Below, in pieces: positions 17,999 through 25,637 of a stretch of DNA of 64,000 nucleotides. The notes under the pieces are model-generated. The model was not told the DNA's origin. It saw nothing but the letters and a program-made list of their open reading frames with translations, and did not search any database. The DNA lies in the NCBI GenBank assembly GCA_965214285.1, contig OZ243946.1:3158375-3222374 (forward strand), given 5' to 3'. Position 1 is the stretch's first letter. Each line of letters starts with the position of its first letter. The position numbers were made by a program, and so were the translations under genes. Source of the DNA: G963422745 sp965214285. GTDB taxonomy: Bacteria > Actinomycetota > Acidimicrobiia > Acidimicrobiales > Aldehydirespiratoraceae.

Positions 17999-18067
17999 CA
18001 ACCCCTCCACATCGACCGGGCGGGCCACGAGGGCGACCTCAAGCGGCTGCTCGACGCCGACAAGCGC
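17999..18067 (+). pseudogene. Ankyrin-repeat remnant
   Basis: Frame 17999-18067 reads QPLHIDRAGHEGDLKRLLDA, matching the core of one ankyrin repeat (PLHxAAxxGHxxxVxxLL). There is no start codon, no ribosome site and no second repeat, so this looks like a leftover of a lost gene between the VOC and DUF1801 genes. One repeat is a weak match and chance cannot be excluded. Confidence 0.3.
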
Positions 18068-18101
18068 ACGTCCAGGCACGCTTCGGCACCTGAGCCAGGC
18101 G

Positions 18102-18512
18102 CTACAGCACGTCGCCTGGCAGCCGGCTCGCCTGCTGGAACCAGCGGATCAGGCCCGCTTCGTCGATCTCGTCGTCTTCGTGGATGTCGAAGTAGCGGAC
18201 CTCGGGGTGCTTGTACTCCCTGACCGGCGGCGGGTCCAGCGAGCTGCCCCGGAAGAACTGGATCTGGACGTAACTGGTGTAGCAGCGCAGCGCCGCGAAC
18301 CAGCCCGGGTCGTTCGGGGCGGCGTAGAACGGCTGATTCCAGCGCACCGCTTTGCGCACGTCGGCGACGCTTCGGGTGATGAGCTCGTCGAGGTAGGCGA
18401 CCAGCGGCTGCTTCCAGCCCGGAACCGCCGCGATGTAGGCCCGCACGACCAACTCGCCCTCGCCCTCGGGGATCTGCGGATTGTCCCCCGACAACAGCAC
18501 CACCTTGGCCAT
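18102..18512 (-). CDS. DUF1801-family small protein
   Basis: Protein of 136 aa resembling the DUF1801/YdhG-like family: VRKAVRWNQPFYAAPNDPGW in the centre, AALRCYTSYVQIQFFRGSS, and a C-terminal HPEVRYFDIHEDDEIDE. These are small single-domain cytosolic proteins of unknown activity. ATG at 18512 is preferred over an in-frame start at 18545 because the shorter N-terminus fits the family. The next gene upstream on this strand ends 62 bases away, so co-transcription is possible. Confidence 0.75.
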   Translation of the reverse strand: MAKVVLLSGDNPQIPEGEGELVVRAYIAAVPGWKQPLVAYLDELITRSVADVRKAVRWNQPFYAAPNDPGWFAALRCYTSYVQIQFFRGSSLDPPPVREYKHPEVRYFDIHEDDEIDEAGLIRWFQQASRLPGDVL

Positions 18513-18574
18513 CACCGCCCAGAGTACCCGAACCTGCGCGGCCACAGATACCGTCGCAGGCTGTCTCAGCGGGA

Positions 18575-19924
18575 TCAGGCGAGGGTGGTGCCTTGGGGCA
18601 GGCGCCAGTTGACGCTCTCGGGCCGGTGCCGGCGGGCCAGCTCGCGCAGGCGCCCGTGGAACTCGTCGCGGGGCACGTGGCAGGTCCGCAGGCGGCGCGG
18701 CTCGGACGGGTCATAGGCGCTGCGGCCGTGATGGACCCGGTGGTTGTCGACCAGCACGGCATCGCCGGGCCGGAACCGGGTGCGCAACGTGAACTCCTCG
18801 CTCAGCAGCCGCCTGGTGTACTCGCGGATCGCCCCGTAGAGCCGGTCGACCTGATCGGCCGGCACGTCGAGCGGGGCGAGCGTCCGGTCGAAGTAGCGGA
18901 TGCCGCTGGGCCGGCCGTGCTCGTCGAGGGAGATCAACGGCGCCCGGCTGCGCAGGTCGAGCTCGCCGGGATGGCGCCGGCAGTGGTCCACCGGCAGCGT
19001 GGTGAGGGCCTGGTACGCGTCGGGGGCCTCATCGGCGAGCGCCTCGGCGATGGCGAAGCCGTCCACATAGGTGCTGGTCCCGCCCGAGGACGTGTTGGCC
19101 AGGCAGTGGAACACCACCACGCCGGGCTGGGAGTAGTACATGGCGTCGTCGCTGTGAGGCGCCTGCCACATCGCCGTCTTGGACCCGAGCTTGGACACGG
19201 CCTCGGTCTGCACGTCGAAGACCCGCCCGAACACCGAGGTCTCGTGGATGGGACCCGCCAGGGCAGCCACCTCCTCGATGCCGTCGACGTCGAAGCCGAC
19301 ATCGCTGATGCGCACGATGCCGTACTCGCTGAGCAGCGACAGCACCCGGTAGTGGCCTTCGTTTCCCTGGGCGACTTCGGCTGAGTCGACCGTGGGGAAG
19401 CTCTCGGCGAGCTCGGCGCGCCAGGTGGTCGGCCGCCACGCCCAGCGGGCCTCGGCGTCGGCCGGCTCGTAGCTGTAGTGGATCAGCCAGTCGGCGCCGA
19501 AGGCCGACCGGTGGCCGTCGGGCCAGGTGAGGGCCAGGTCGCCGCCCGACGCCTCGGCTGCGATCGGGGCGATGTCGGCCTCGAAGGTGTCGAGCGTGGT
19601 GTAGCGGATGCCGTCCGCCGGGTTGCCGCACTCCGCGCAGTAGCAGCAGTGCCGCAGCCATTGGTGGTGGAAACGCCGCTGGGTGCCGTCGGCGAAGCCC
19701 ACGGCGACGGTCCGCTCGCCGACCACCGCGGAGACGACCGCAGGTGCGTCTGCGTTGCCGATGCGGTTGCCCAGGAACGGGTTGAAGGTGGTGATGCCGC
19801 CGGCGACCTGGCCGTGCTCGACAGCCGAGCCGTTGGCAGCCGCTGAGCCGTTCGCGGCCGCCGACTCCGCGGGCGCCTTGGCAGCGTCGCCGGGTGCTTC
19901 GGTCTGGGTGCCGCTGTCGGCCAT
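18575..19924 (-). CDS. Gamma-butyrobetaine dioxygenase-like Fe(II)/2-oxoglutarate enzyme
   Basis: TauD/BBOX-type oxygenase of 449 aa. After a disordered Ala/Gly/Asn-rich N-terminus, the zinc-binding DUF971-like domain appears as HHQWLRHCCYCAECGNP, as in gamma-butyrobetaine and trimethyllysine hydroxylases. The catalytic domain has APHSDDAMYYSQPG (His-x-Asp iron ligands), VFHCLANTSSGG and DNHRVHHGRSAY (distal His). The reaction would be hydroxylation of a betaine, for example gamma-butyrobetaine to carnitine. It is divergent from an SDR gene, with a palindrome in the shared promoter, and lies in a region rich in demethylase genes. The exact substrate is an inference from family. Confidence 0.85.
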   Translation of the reverse strand: MADSGTQTEAPGDAAKAPAESAAANGSAAANGSAVEHGQVAGGITTFNPFLGNRIGNADAPAVVSAVVGERTVAVGFADGTQRRFHHQWLRHCCYCAECGNPADGIRYTTLDTFEADIAPIAAEASGGDLALTWPDGHRSAFGADWLIHYSYEPADAEARWAWRPTTWRAELAESFPTVDSAEVAQGNEGHYRVLSLLSEYGIVRISDVGFDVDGIEEVAALAGPIHETSVFGRVFDVQTEAVSKLGSKTAMWQAPHSDDAMYYSQPGVVVFHCLANTSSGGTSTYVDGFAIAEALADEAPDAYQALTTLPVDHCRRHPGELDLRSRAPLISLDEHGRPSGIRYFDRTLAPLDVPADQVDRLYGAIREYTRRLLSEEFTLRTRFRPGDAVLVDNHRVHHGRSAYDPSEPRRLRTCHVPRDEFHGRLRELARRHRPESVNWRLPQGTTLA

Positions 19925-19958
19925 CAACACGGAATCGTAGCCAACGACGCGGCTCGGC

Positions 19959-19972
19959 TGGACATTTGTCCA
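19959..19972. promoter_or_regulatory. Palindrome TGGACA-TT-TGTCCA in a divergent promoter
   Basis: Perfect inverted repeat with 6-base arms and a 2-base centre, 35 bases upstream of the dioxygenase start and 100 bases upstream of the SDR start. Symmetry and position are those of a dimeric repressor site controlling both genes. No regulator gene is adjacent; the RpiR protein at 12511-13437 recognises, if anything, a different sequence at its own promoter. Confidence 0.4.
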
Positions 19973-20071
19973 ATCGCTGCCGTAGCCTGCACGCTCGCCC
20001 CGGCCGGCGCCCCGATCTGCGTCCAGGACCGAGCCGGGCACCCCGAGACCACACGAGCACAGGAGCACCCG

Positions 20072-20842
20072 ATGGAGATCTCGCTGCAGGGCAAGCGAGC
20101 CTTCGTCACCGCCGGCGGCGACGGGATGGGCCGCACCACGGCGATCACCATGGACTCCCTCGGCGCCGAGGTGTTCGTCTGCGACATCGACCCGGCCGGG
20201 CTGGAGACGCTCCCCGAATCGATCACCGCGTTCCGCTGCGACGTGGCCGACTCCGCGGCGCTCGATGCGGTCTTCGACGAGATCCTCCCCGGCGGCCTCG
20301 ACATCCTGGTCAACAACGCCGGGGTCGGCGGCCCCACCAAGCTGGTCGAGGACGTGACCGACGCCGAGTGGGATCACTGCATGGGCGTGTGCATCGACGC
20401 CCAGTTCTACTGCGCCCGCCGGGTCGCCCCGCTGTTCAAAGCCCAGCGCAGCGGCGTGATCGTCAACATGGTGTCCGCCGCGGGGATCCTCGGCTTCCCC
20501 GGCCGGTCCCCGTATGTGGCCGCCAAGTGGGCGGTGGCGGGCTTCACCGAGACGCTCGCCATGGAGCTCGGCCCGCACAACATCCGGGTCAACGGCATCG
20601 TGCCCGGCAACGTCAACGGCGCCCGCATGGAGAGCGTGATCGCCAACCACGCCGCCGCCGAGGGGCTCGATCCGTCCGAGGTGCGCCGCATGTACGCCAT
20701 CGGCACGTCGATGCAGTGCTACGTCGACCCCCAGGAGATCAGCGATCTGATCGTGTTCCTGGCCAGCGACTACGGGCGGCACATCTCGGGCCAGATAATC
20801 GGCGTGGACGGCAACACCGAGACCCTCTACCCCCGCTCGTAG
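20072..20842 (+). CDS. Short-chain dehydrogenase/reductase
   Basis: Classical SDR of 256 aa that oxidises an alcohol or reduces a carbonyl with NAD(P). Motifs: TAGGDGMGR (cofactor loop, residues 13-21), NNAG at 81-84, catalytic Ser135, Tyr148 and Lys152 (SPYVAAK). The Asp at the end of the second strand (FVCDIDP) suggests NAD rather than NADP. ATG at 20072 is preceded by AGGAG at seven bases. It is divergent from the betaine dioxygenase gene and convergent with the enolase-superfamily gene, so a role downstream of the hydroxylation is possible but unproven. Confidence 0.92.
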   Translation: MEISLQGKRAFVTAGGDGMGRTTAITMDSLGAEVFVCDIDPAGLETLPESITAFRCDVADSAALDAVFDEILPGGLDILVNNAGVGGPTKLVEDVTDAEWDHCMGVCIDAQFYCARRVAPLFKAQRSGVIVNMVSAAGILGFPGRSPYVAAKWAVAGFTETLAMELGPHNIRVNGIVPGNVNGARMESVIANHAAAEGLDPSEVRRMYAIGTSMQCYVDPQEISDLIVFLASDYGRHISGQIIGVDGNTETLYPRS

Positions 20843-20873
20843 GCGGCGTCTGGACAGGCCTTGTCCGGCTTGC

Positions 20874-21968
20874 TCAGGCCCGGAAGCGCTCGACGGCGGC
20901 CCGGTCGAAGGTGAAGCCGTGGCCCGGCCGGTCCGGCACCGCGAGGCGTCCGTCGATCAGCTCGGGCGTCTCGTTGAACAGCGGCTGGAACCAGTCGATG
21001 AACTCGACGGTGCGGCAGTGCGCCTCGCTGCCGCCGATCGCCAGCGAGTACTCGGTGAAGAAGTGCGACGAGATCGGCACGTTGGCCGCTGCGGAGGCGG
21101 CCGCCGCTGCCTTGAACTCCGAGTAGCCGCCCACCCGCTGCAGGTCCGGCATCAGCACGTCCACCGCGCCTGCGGCCAGGTAGCTCTGCATGCCGTGCTT
21201 GGTGTACTCGGTCTCGCCCGAGGCCACGTCGATCGGGATGGCGTTGCGCACCATGGCGTGGCCTGCGAAGTCGGCTGCGGCGACGGGCTCCTCGAACCAG
21301 GTGACGCCGATGTCGGCGAGGGCCAGGCCGCGCCGGATCGCCTCCTTGGGCTCGAAGGCCTGATTGGCGTCGGCGTAGACGGCCACGCCGTCGCCGAGCT
21401 CGGACTGCACCAAGGCGATGCGCTCGAGGTCGGCTTCGAGGCTGTGGCCGATGCGGATCTTGACGGCGGCGAAGCCCTGCTCGGCGAAGCGCCGGGCCTC
21501 GCTCGCCAGGGTCTCGGGCGAGTCGCTCAGCCAGAACCCGGCGGAGGCGTAGGCGTCCACGCGGTCGCTGACCGCACCCCACAGGCGATGCAGCGGCAGC
21601 CCCAGGGTGCGCCCGGCGGCGTCCCAGACGGCGGTGTCGAGCGCGGCGAAGGCCGAGACGGCGACGCCCTTGTGGCCCAGCGGGTTGATGGCGCGGAACA
21701 CCTCTGCTGCGATGCGGCCGGTGGAGAACACCGAGCGGCCGATCACGTGGCGGGCGAGGTGCCGGACCATCTCGTCGAAGGCTGCGATGGCGGCGCCGTC
21801 GATGGTGAAGCAGAACCCCTCGCCGCCGGCGCCGTCTGCGGTGCGCACGCTGACGAGCACGCAGCCGACCTCAGAGATCTCGTGCAGCGAGGTGCCGACC
21901 GGGCGCGACAGCGGCACCACGACCACATCGGTGTCGACCGCTTCGACGACCGAGCCGGGATCGGCCAC
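20874..21968 (-). CDS. Mandelate racemase/muconate lactonizing enzyme family protein
   Basis: Enolase-superfamily enzyme of 364 aa. The catalytic set is that of the mandelate racemase subgroup: Lys170-x-Arg172 (AAVKIRIG), metal ligands Asp200 (YADANQ), Glu226 (WFEEP) and Glu252 (ASGETE), and a His302 with Asp275 (ISSHFFTE, VLMPDLQ) as the general base pair. The KxR in place of KxK leaves open dehydratase, epimerase or racemase activity on a hydroxy-acid. Start is GTG at 21968; 48 bases separate it from the aldolase gene upstream on the same strand. Last gene of a four-gene minus-strand run from 24606. Confidence 0.88.
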   Translation of the reverse strand: MADPGSVVEAVDTDVVVVPLSRPVGTSLHEISEVGCVLVSVRTADGAGGEGFCFTIDGAAIAAFDEMVRHLARHVIGRSVFSTGRIAAEVFRAINPLGHKGVAVSAFAALDTAVWDAAGRTLGLPLHRLWGAVSDRVDAYASAGFWLSDSPETLASEARRFAEQGFAAVKIRIGHSLEADLERIALVQSELGDGVAVYADANQAFEPKEAIRRGLALADIGVTWFEEPVAAADFAGHAMVRNAIPIDVASGETEYTKHGMQSYLAAGAVDVLMPDLQRVGGYSEFKAAAAASAAANVPISSHFFTEYSLAIGGSEAHCRTVEFIDWFQPLFNETPELIDGRLAVPDRPGHGFTFDRAAVERFRA

Positions 21969-22016
21969 CTGGGTCAGGGCCTCGGCGAGGGCGCCGCGGT
22001 CACCGCCGGGCCGCGG

Positions 22017-22802
22017 CTACTGCCTGAAGCCGGGGTCGAGCCGGTCGCAGAGCCGCAGCAGGGCCGGCCACTCGTTCTCGCCCAGCGGGAAGTGGTCGTA
22101 CTGGCGCTTGGAGAGCTCCCAGATCTCGGTCGGGCCGGGGTCGAGCTCGAGGCCCGATCCCGCAGCGGCGAGCAACGCCCGACAGCCGCGCACCAGGTAG
22201 TGCATGACCATGAACGCCTCGCCTGCGGTCTCGCCGACAGTCAGGAAGCCGTGGTTGCGCATCACGAGCGCCCGCTTGCCTGCCATGTTTGCGGCGAGGC
22301 GGCGGCGCTCCTCGAAGGTGAGCGAGAGGCCCTCCCAATCGTGGTAACCGATGTCGCCATAGAGCATCGAGGTGTCCTGCACGAGGTGCCTGAAGCCGTC
22401 CTTGAGGGCGGTCACGGCGAGAGCGTCGGGCACATGCGCGTGGAACACGACTTTCCAGTTCGGGAAGTCGTTGTGGATGGCCGAGTGGATCACGAAGCCG
22501 GCGGTGTTGACGTCGGCGGGGCCTTCGAGCACGTTGCCGGCGGCGTCGACCTTGATGAGGTTCGAGGCGGTGACTTCGTTGTAGAGCAGCCCGAACTTGT
22601 TCAAGAAGAAGTCGGATTCGCTGCCGGGGACCCGCATGGTGATGTGGTTCCAGATGGTGTCGTCGTAGCCGAAGTGCGCCGACAGCCGATACATGGCGGC
22701 GAGGTCGACCCGGGCGTGCCATTCGTCGCCTGAGTAGCTGCCGGAGTGAATGGCCGCGAAATCCTCGGCGACGACTTCGCGAGGTCGTCTGGCATCGGTC
22801 AT
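22017..22802 (-). CDS. Class II aldolase/adducin family protein
   Basis: Zinc-dependent class II aldolase-fold protein of 261 aa. Family markers are DTIWNHITMRVPGS near residue 48, the metal-binding FHAHVPDALAV, and LVMRNHGFLTVGET near residue 185, which supplies the last histidine. Substrates in the family range from L-fuculose-phosphate to decarboxylation of keto acids. ATG at 22802 has AAGGAG upstream at ten bases. It sits between the sulfotransferase and the enolase-superfamily gene with short gaps, so it is probably part of the same transcript. Confidence 0.88.
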   Translation of the reverse strand: MTDARRPREVVAEDFAAIHSGSYSGDEWHARVDLAAMYRLSAHFGYDDTIWNHITMRVPGSESDFFLNKFGLLYNEVTASNLIKVDAAGNVLEGPADVNTAGFVIHSAIHNDFPNWKVVFHAHVPDALAVTALKDGFRHLVQDTSMLYGDIGYHDWEGLSLTFEERRRLAANMAGKRALVMRNHGFLTVGETAGEAFMVMHYLVRGCRALLAAAGSGLELDPGPTEIWELSKRQYDHFPLGENEWPALLRLCDRLDPGFRQ

Positions 22803-22834
22803 GAAGCATGCTCCTTGCTGGTGTCGGCGCGACG

Positions 22835-23653
22835 TTACCCGGCCCGCGCCGCGGTCCCCCGGCGTGGGCCGCTGTCCTCGGGCGTGGCATCGGCGATCTC
22901 GGGGGTGGCCTCAGCGACGGGGAGCGGGGTCAGCCTCGCCGAGTGCAGCCGCTCATACAGCGGCAGCGCCCGCTCGTACATCTCGCGCAGGCGCGGGCTG
23001 TCCTCCAGCGGCGGGTACTCGGTGTCGGGCGCACGGATGCCGGTACTGGCGCGCAGGCTGTCGTGCCAGGGCCCGGTCCCCTCGCCGTACCAGCTCACCT
23101 CGGCTCGCTCCCCTGCCTCCCATTCGAGCGCCTCGGCAACCAGGCCGATCCCGACGGCGTCGCAGTAGGCGGCGGTCGTGGCGAGAGGGTTGCTGACGAG
23201 ATCCGCGGCGTCGATCAGCGGCGGCGCCGCTTTGTCGCGCTCGGCGATGCGCTCGAAGAGGCGGTGCAGCGACTCGAACCCGACCTCGTCCCAGGTGCAG
23301 TCCGGCCAGTGCCTCGCGAGGCCCTGGATGACCCTGCTGGGCTCGCGGATCAAGAAGCTGTGGGTGATCGCCGCCAGCCGGCGGTCGTCGAACTCGTGCT
23401 CGACGGAGTAGCAGAAGTCCTTTACGAACACGGGCCGTGACTCCGCCGCGGAGCGGAGCCGCTCCCAGACCGAGGCGTAGTCGAGGCCGGGCCGCGCCGC
23501 CACGTGGGCATCCCGCTGCGACCGGCGGTCCTCGCCGTAGTAGTAGACCTCGTTCCAAGGCTCGTGGAAGCATGCGAAGTCGCCGCGCTGGCGCATCATC
23601 CACTCGAAGGCAGTCGAGGTGGACCGCGGCGTGGCCCACAGAGCGAGCAGCAC
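22835..23653 (-). CDS. Sulfotransferase-family protein
   Basis: P-loop sulfotransferase-like protein of 272 aa that may transfer a sulfuryl group from PAPS. The N-terminus ALWATPRSTSTAFEWMM matches the 5'-phosphosulfate loop, and SFLIREPSRVIQGLARHWP matches the 3'-phosphate-binding block. A His-rich catalytic region (FHEPWNEVYYYGED) follows the loop. GTG start shares its first base with the TAG stop of the upstream gene (TAGTG). A sulfotransferase in a catabolic run of aldolase and enolase genes is unusual; the acceptor is unknown. Confidence 0.8.
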   Translation of the reverse strand: MLLALWATPRSTSTAFEWMMRQRGDFACFHEPWNEVYYYGEDRRSQRDAHVAARPGLDYASVWERLRSAAESRPVFVKDFCYSVEHEFDDRRLAAITHSFLIREPSRVIQGLARHWPDCTWDEVGFESLHRLFERIAERDKAAPPLIDAADLVSNPLATTAAYCDAVGIGLVAEALEWEAGERAEVSWYGEGTGPWHDSLRASTGIRAPDTEYPPLEDSPRLREMYERALPLYERLHSARLTPLPVAEATPEIADATPEDSGPRRGTAARAG

Positions 23654-24606
23654 TAGCGGCCCTCCTGGCCCAGCCGCTCCAGGGCGTCCGGCCCGCCGGC
23701 GGGGGCGTGCGGATCCGGCCCGCGGACCGGTGCGTGCGGATCCGGCTGGCTGTCCGGTGCGTTCGGGTCCGGCGAGCCGGCCGGGTCCTGCAGCGAGGCC
23801 AGCAGCGATCCCTGGCGGCCCAGCGGGGCCACGCCTAGCTCGCGCAGGATCGCCCAGTACAAGGTGACATCCGCGGCCAGGATCGGCAGGCCGACGGCTT
23901 GCTCGAGCTCGGCTGCGATGCTCACCGTGCGCCGCGGCAGGCCGTCGGGCCGGCGCCAGTTGGGCATGCCGTTCACCAGGATCGCATCGACTCCCGGCGC
24001 CGCCTCGGCCGCACGGCGCATCGAGTCCTCGGCGAGGGCGCCCGGGAAGATCCAGCTCAGCTCGTTGACCTCGTCCTGGCTGCCGTACCAGCCCTGGTCG
24101 ACAAAGTTGGCGGCCCAGGCCACGTCGAGCCCGGCGCTGCGCAGGAAGCGGACCACGCCGTCGCGCCAGTCCGGCCAGAAGTACACCGAGTTGAGGGCGA
24201 CCCGTTCACAGCCCATGGCCCGGCAGGCATCGACGAGGGTCTGGCCCGCCATGAAGAACGGCGTCTCGTAACGCTCGGACAGCTCGGCGGTGAAGCGGGC
24301 GATGTCGGCGTGGTCGGTGCCCGACGCGTGGGCCCAGTTGGTGCCGACCTGGCCGACGGCATCGGCGCCCGAATTGCTCAGGCAGTGCAGGGCCTCCTCC
24401 AGGAGGTGGAAGCTGTCGGCCCGCTGGCTCAGCCGGTGGGCATAGGCCGGCGCATGCAGCAGCCGCCCGTGCACCCCCACCGAGGCGGGGCAGAGCCGCA
24501 GGAAGTCCGACGGGGCTGCGTCGAAGTCCATAGGCGGTGCGGTGAAGCCGACCTGGTGGGCGAAGAGCTTCTTCGTCGGGTCAGCCCACTTCGACGGCTT
24601 GGCCAA
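23653..24606 (-). CDS. Maleate isomerase/arylmalonate decarboxylase-like protein lacking both catalytic cysteines
   Basis: Asp/Glu racemase-superfamily protein, 317 aa from the TTG at 24606 (GGGAG upstream). Family blocks are recognisable: GADAVGQVGTNWA where active enzymes have DAIxxxCTS; TPFFMAGQTLVDACRAMG; DAILVNGMPNWR where they have DAIxxxCTN; LPILAADVTLYWAILRELG near the end. Both positions of the catalytic Cys pair read Gly, so racemase/isomerase chemistry of the usual kind is unlikely. A Pro/Asp/Gly-rich tail (about residues 270-317) follows. A longer in-frame extension to 24771 exists but has low-complexity Arg-rich composition. First gene of the minus-strand run. Confidence 0.72.
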   Translation of the reverse strand: MAKPSKWADPTKKLFAHQVGFTAPPMDFDAAPSDFLRLCPASVGVHGRLLHAPAYAHRLSQRADSFHLLEEALHCLSNSGADAVGQVGTNWAHASGTDHADIARFTAELSERYETPFFMAGQTLVDACRAMGCERVALNSVYFWPDWRDGVVRFLRSAGLDVAWAANFVDQGWYGSQDEVNELSWIFPGALAEDSMRRAAEAAPGVDAILVNGMPNWRRPDGLPRRTVSIAAELEQAVGLPILAADVTLYWAILRELGVAPLGRQGSLLASLQDPAGSPDPNAPDSQPDPHAPVRGPDPHAPAGGPDALERLGQEGR

Positions 24607-24917
24607 TGTCGCTCCCGATGTGCTGATCCAACGTGCAGAGGCCGCATGGGCAAAGGCCGCTTGGACCGACAACCAGCCCGGCCAGGGCCGAGCGTACCGA
24701 TCCTGAACCCGGCGGCGTTTGACCCGCGGGCCGCGTACCACCCGGGCCTTCGCACCACCCGGGCCGCGCACCTCCCGGGGCTTCGGGCAGCGTCCGCCTG
24801 CGGCCCGGTCTATGCTACGAATCCCACACCGTCAGAATGGTTGTGGCTGATCGGAGGGACCCGGCTGGGGGTTTGCCGGGTCCCTCCGACTGTGCTGTGG
24901 GGGCATTTGGGGGTCAG
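24607..24917. other. Intergenic region between racemase-like and anti-sigma genes
   Basis: About 311 bases without a supported gene. It must hold the promoter of the racemase-like operon (minus strand) and the 3' end of the sigma/anti-sigma transcript. A GCCCGGGC/CCGGG-rich stretch at 24720-24790 could encode Arg-rich sequence but has no start or ribosome site. The only clear structure is the hairpin at 24851-24889. Confidence 0.5.
24851..24889 (-). terminator. Perfect 15-bp stem-loop after the anti-sigma gene
   Basis: TCGGAGGGACCCGGC (24851-24865) pairs perfectly with GCCGGGTCCCTCCGA (24875-24889) around a 9-base loop, 28 bases past the anti-sigma stop on the minus strand. No T run follows on either strand, so it is an L-shaped or U-less terminator as often seen in actinobacteria, or an mRNA-stabilising 3' hairpin. 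Confidence 0.6.
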
Positions 24918-25637
24918 CTAGGGGATCGGACGACAGTGCCGATGCTCGGGGAGCGCATCGGGGACGAGCGAGACCAGCACGAGCCCTGAGGTCGCGTCGA
25001 GAGGCAGCACGTCTTGCACGAAGTAGGCAGCCTCGGGCTCGGAGATTTCCGTGACGACCCGGCCGTCGAAGAGCTGCCAGCGGAGGCTCTCGTACGCCGA
25101 CTCGATGTCGCCTCGCACCTCGCTGAGCGTTCGGTTCCGCCAGCGGGCGCACTCCGGCTGGGGTTCGGTCGACACATAGATCTCGCCGGGATTCGCTTCG
25201 CGTCCGATGTGAAGCGTCAACCTGTCGCCCGCTCTGACCGTGAAATAGGCCACCTTCGATCCGTCGAATCGCACGTCCGGCTCCCCCTCCAGGAGCGACA
25301 CGGCCGTTATCTCGCCCACCAGCGTGGCCGGCGTCGGCTCCTCGATGAAGTCGGCCCGCACGCCCACGGCCTGCAGCTGCTGCACCGGCAGCTCCGGATC
25401 GGTGATCGGCGCGTGGACCTCCACCTCGACGACGCCGTCGGCGACCGTGATCGAGAACGCCTCGGCGTGTTCCGGGCGGGTCACGGCCAGCCCGCCGACC
25501 AGCCCGACGACCAAGGCCGCCGCAACGATCACAGCCGACACCCGCCGCCGGTCGCGCCGCGGTCCGTCCTCAGCGGCGCGCTGCAGATGGGCGCCTAGCC
25601 GGTCGAGAAAGGGGCTCTCGGGGTCGTGAAGGGTCAT
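24918..25637 (-). CDS. Putative membrane anti-sigma factor
   Basis: Protein of 239 aa with a short charged cytosolic N-terminus (residues 1-32), one membrane helix (VSAVIVAAALVVGLVGGLAV) and an extracytoplasmic domain with a Cys pair (PQPECARW, EHRHCRP). There is no visible zinc-binding HxxxCxxC anti-sigma domain, so the assignment rests on the ATGA overlap with the ECF sigma gene just upstream, the classic arrangement for a sigma/anti-sigma pair. Alternatively it is a membrane sensor or a secreted effector of the same operon. Confidence 0.6.
   Translation of the reverse strand: MTLHDPESPFLDRLGAHLQRAAEDGPRRDRRRVSAVIVAAALVVGLVGGLAVTRPEHAEAFSITVADGVVEVEVHAPITDPELPVQQLQAVGVRADFIEEPTPATLVGEITAVSLLEGEPDVRFDGSKVAYFTVRAGDRLTLHIGREANPGEIYVSTEPQPECARWRNRTLSEVRGDIESAYESLRWQLFDGRVVTEISEPEAAYFVQDVLPLDATSGLVLVSLVPDALPEHRHCRPIP

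Noticed and set aside
24806..24848. tRNA-like string with CGAATCCC
   Set aside because: No cloverleaf: the acceptor and anticodon stems cannot be formed and the T-loop lacks GTTC.
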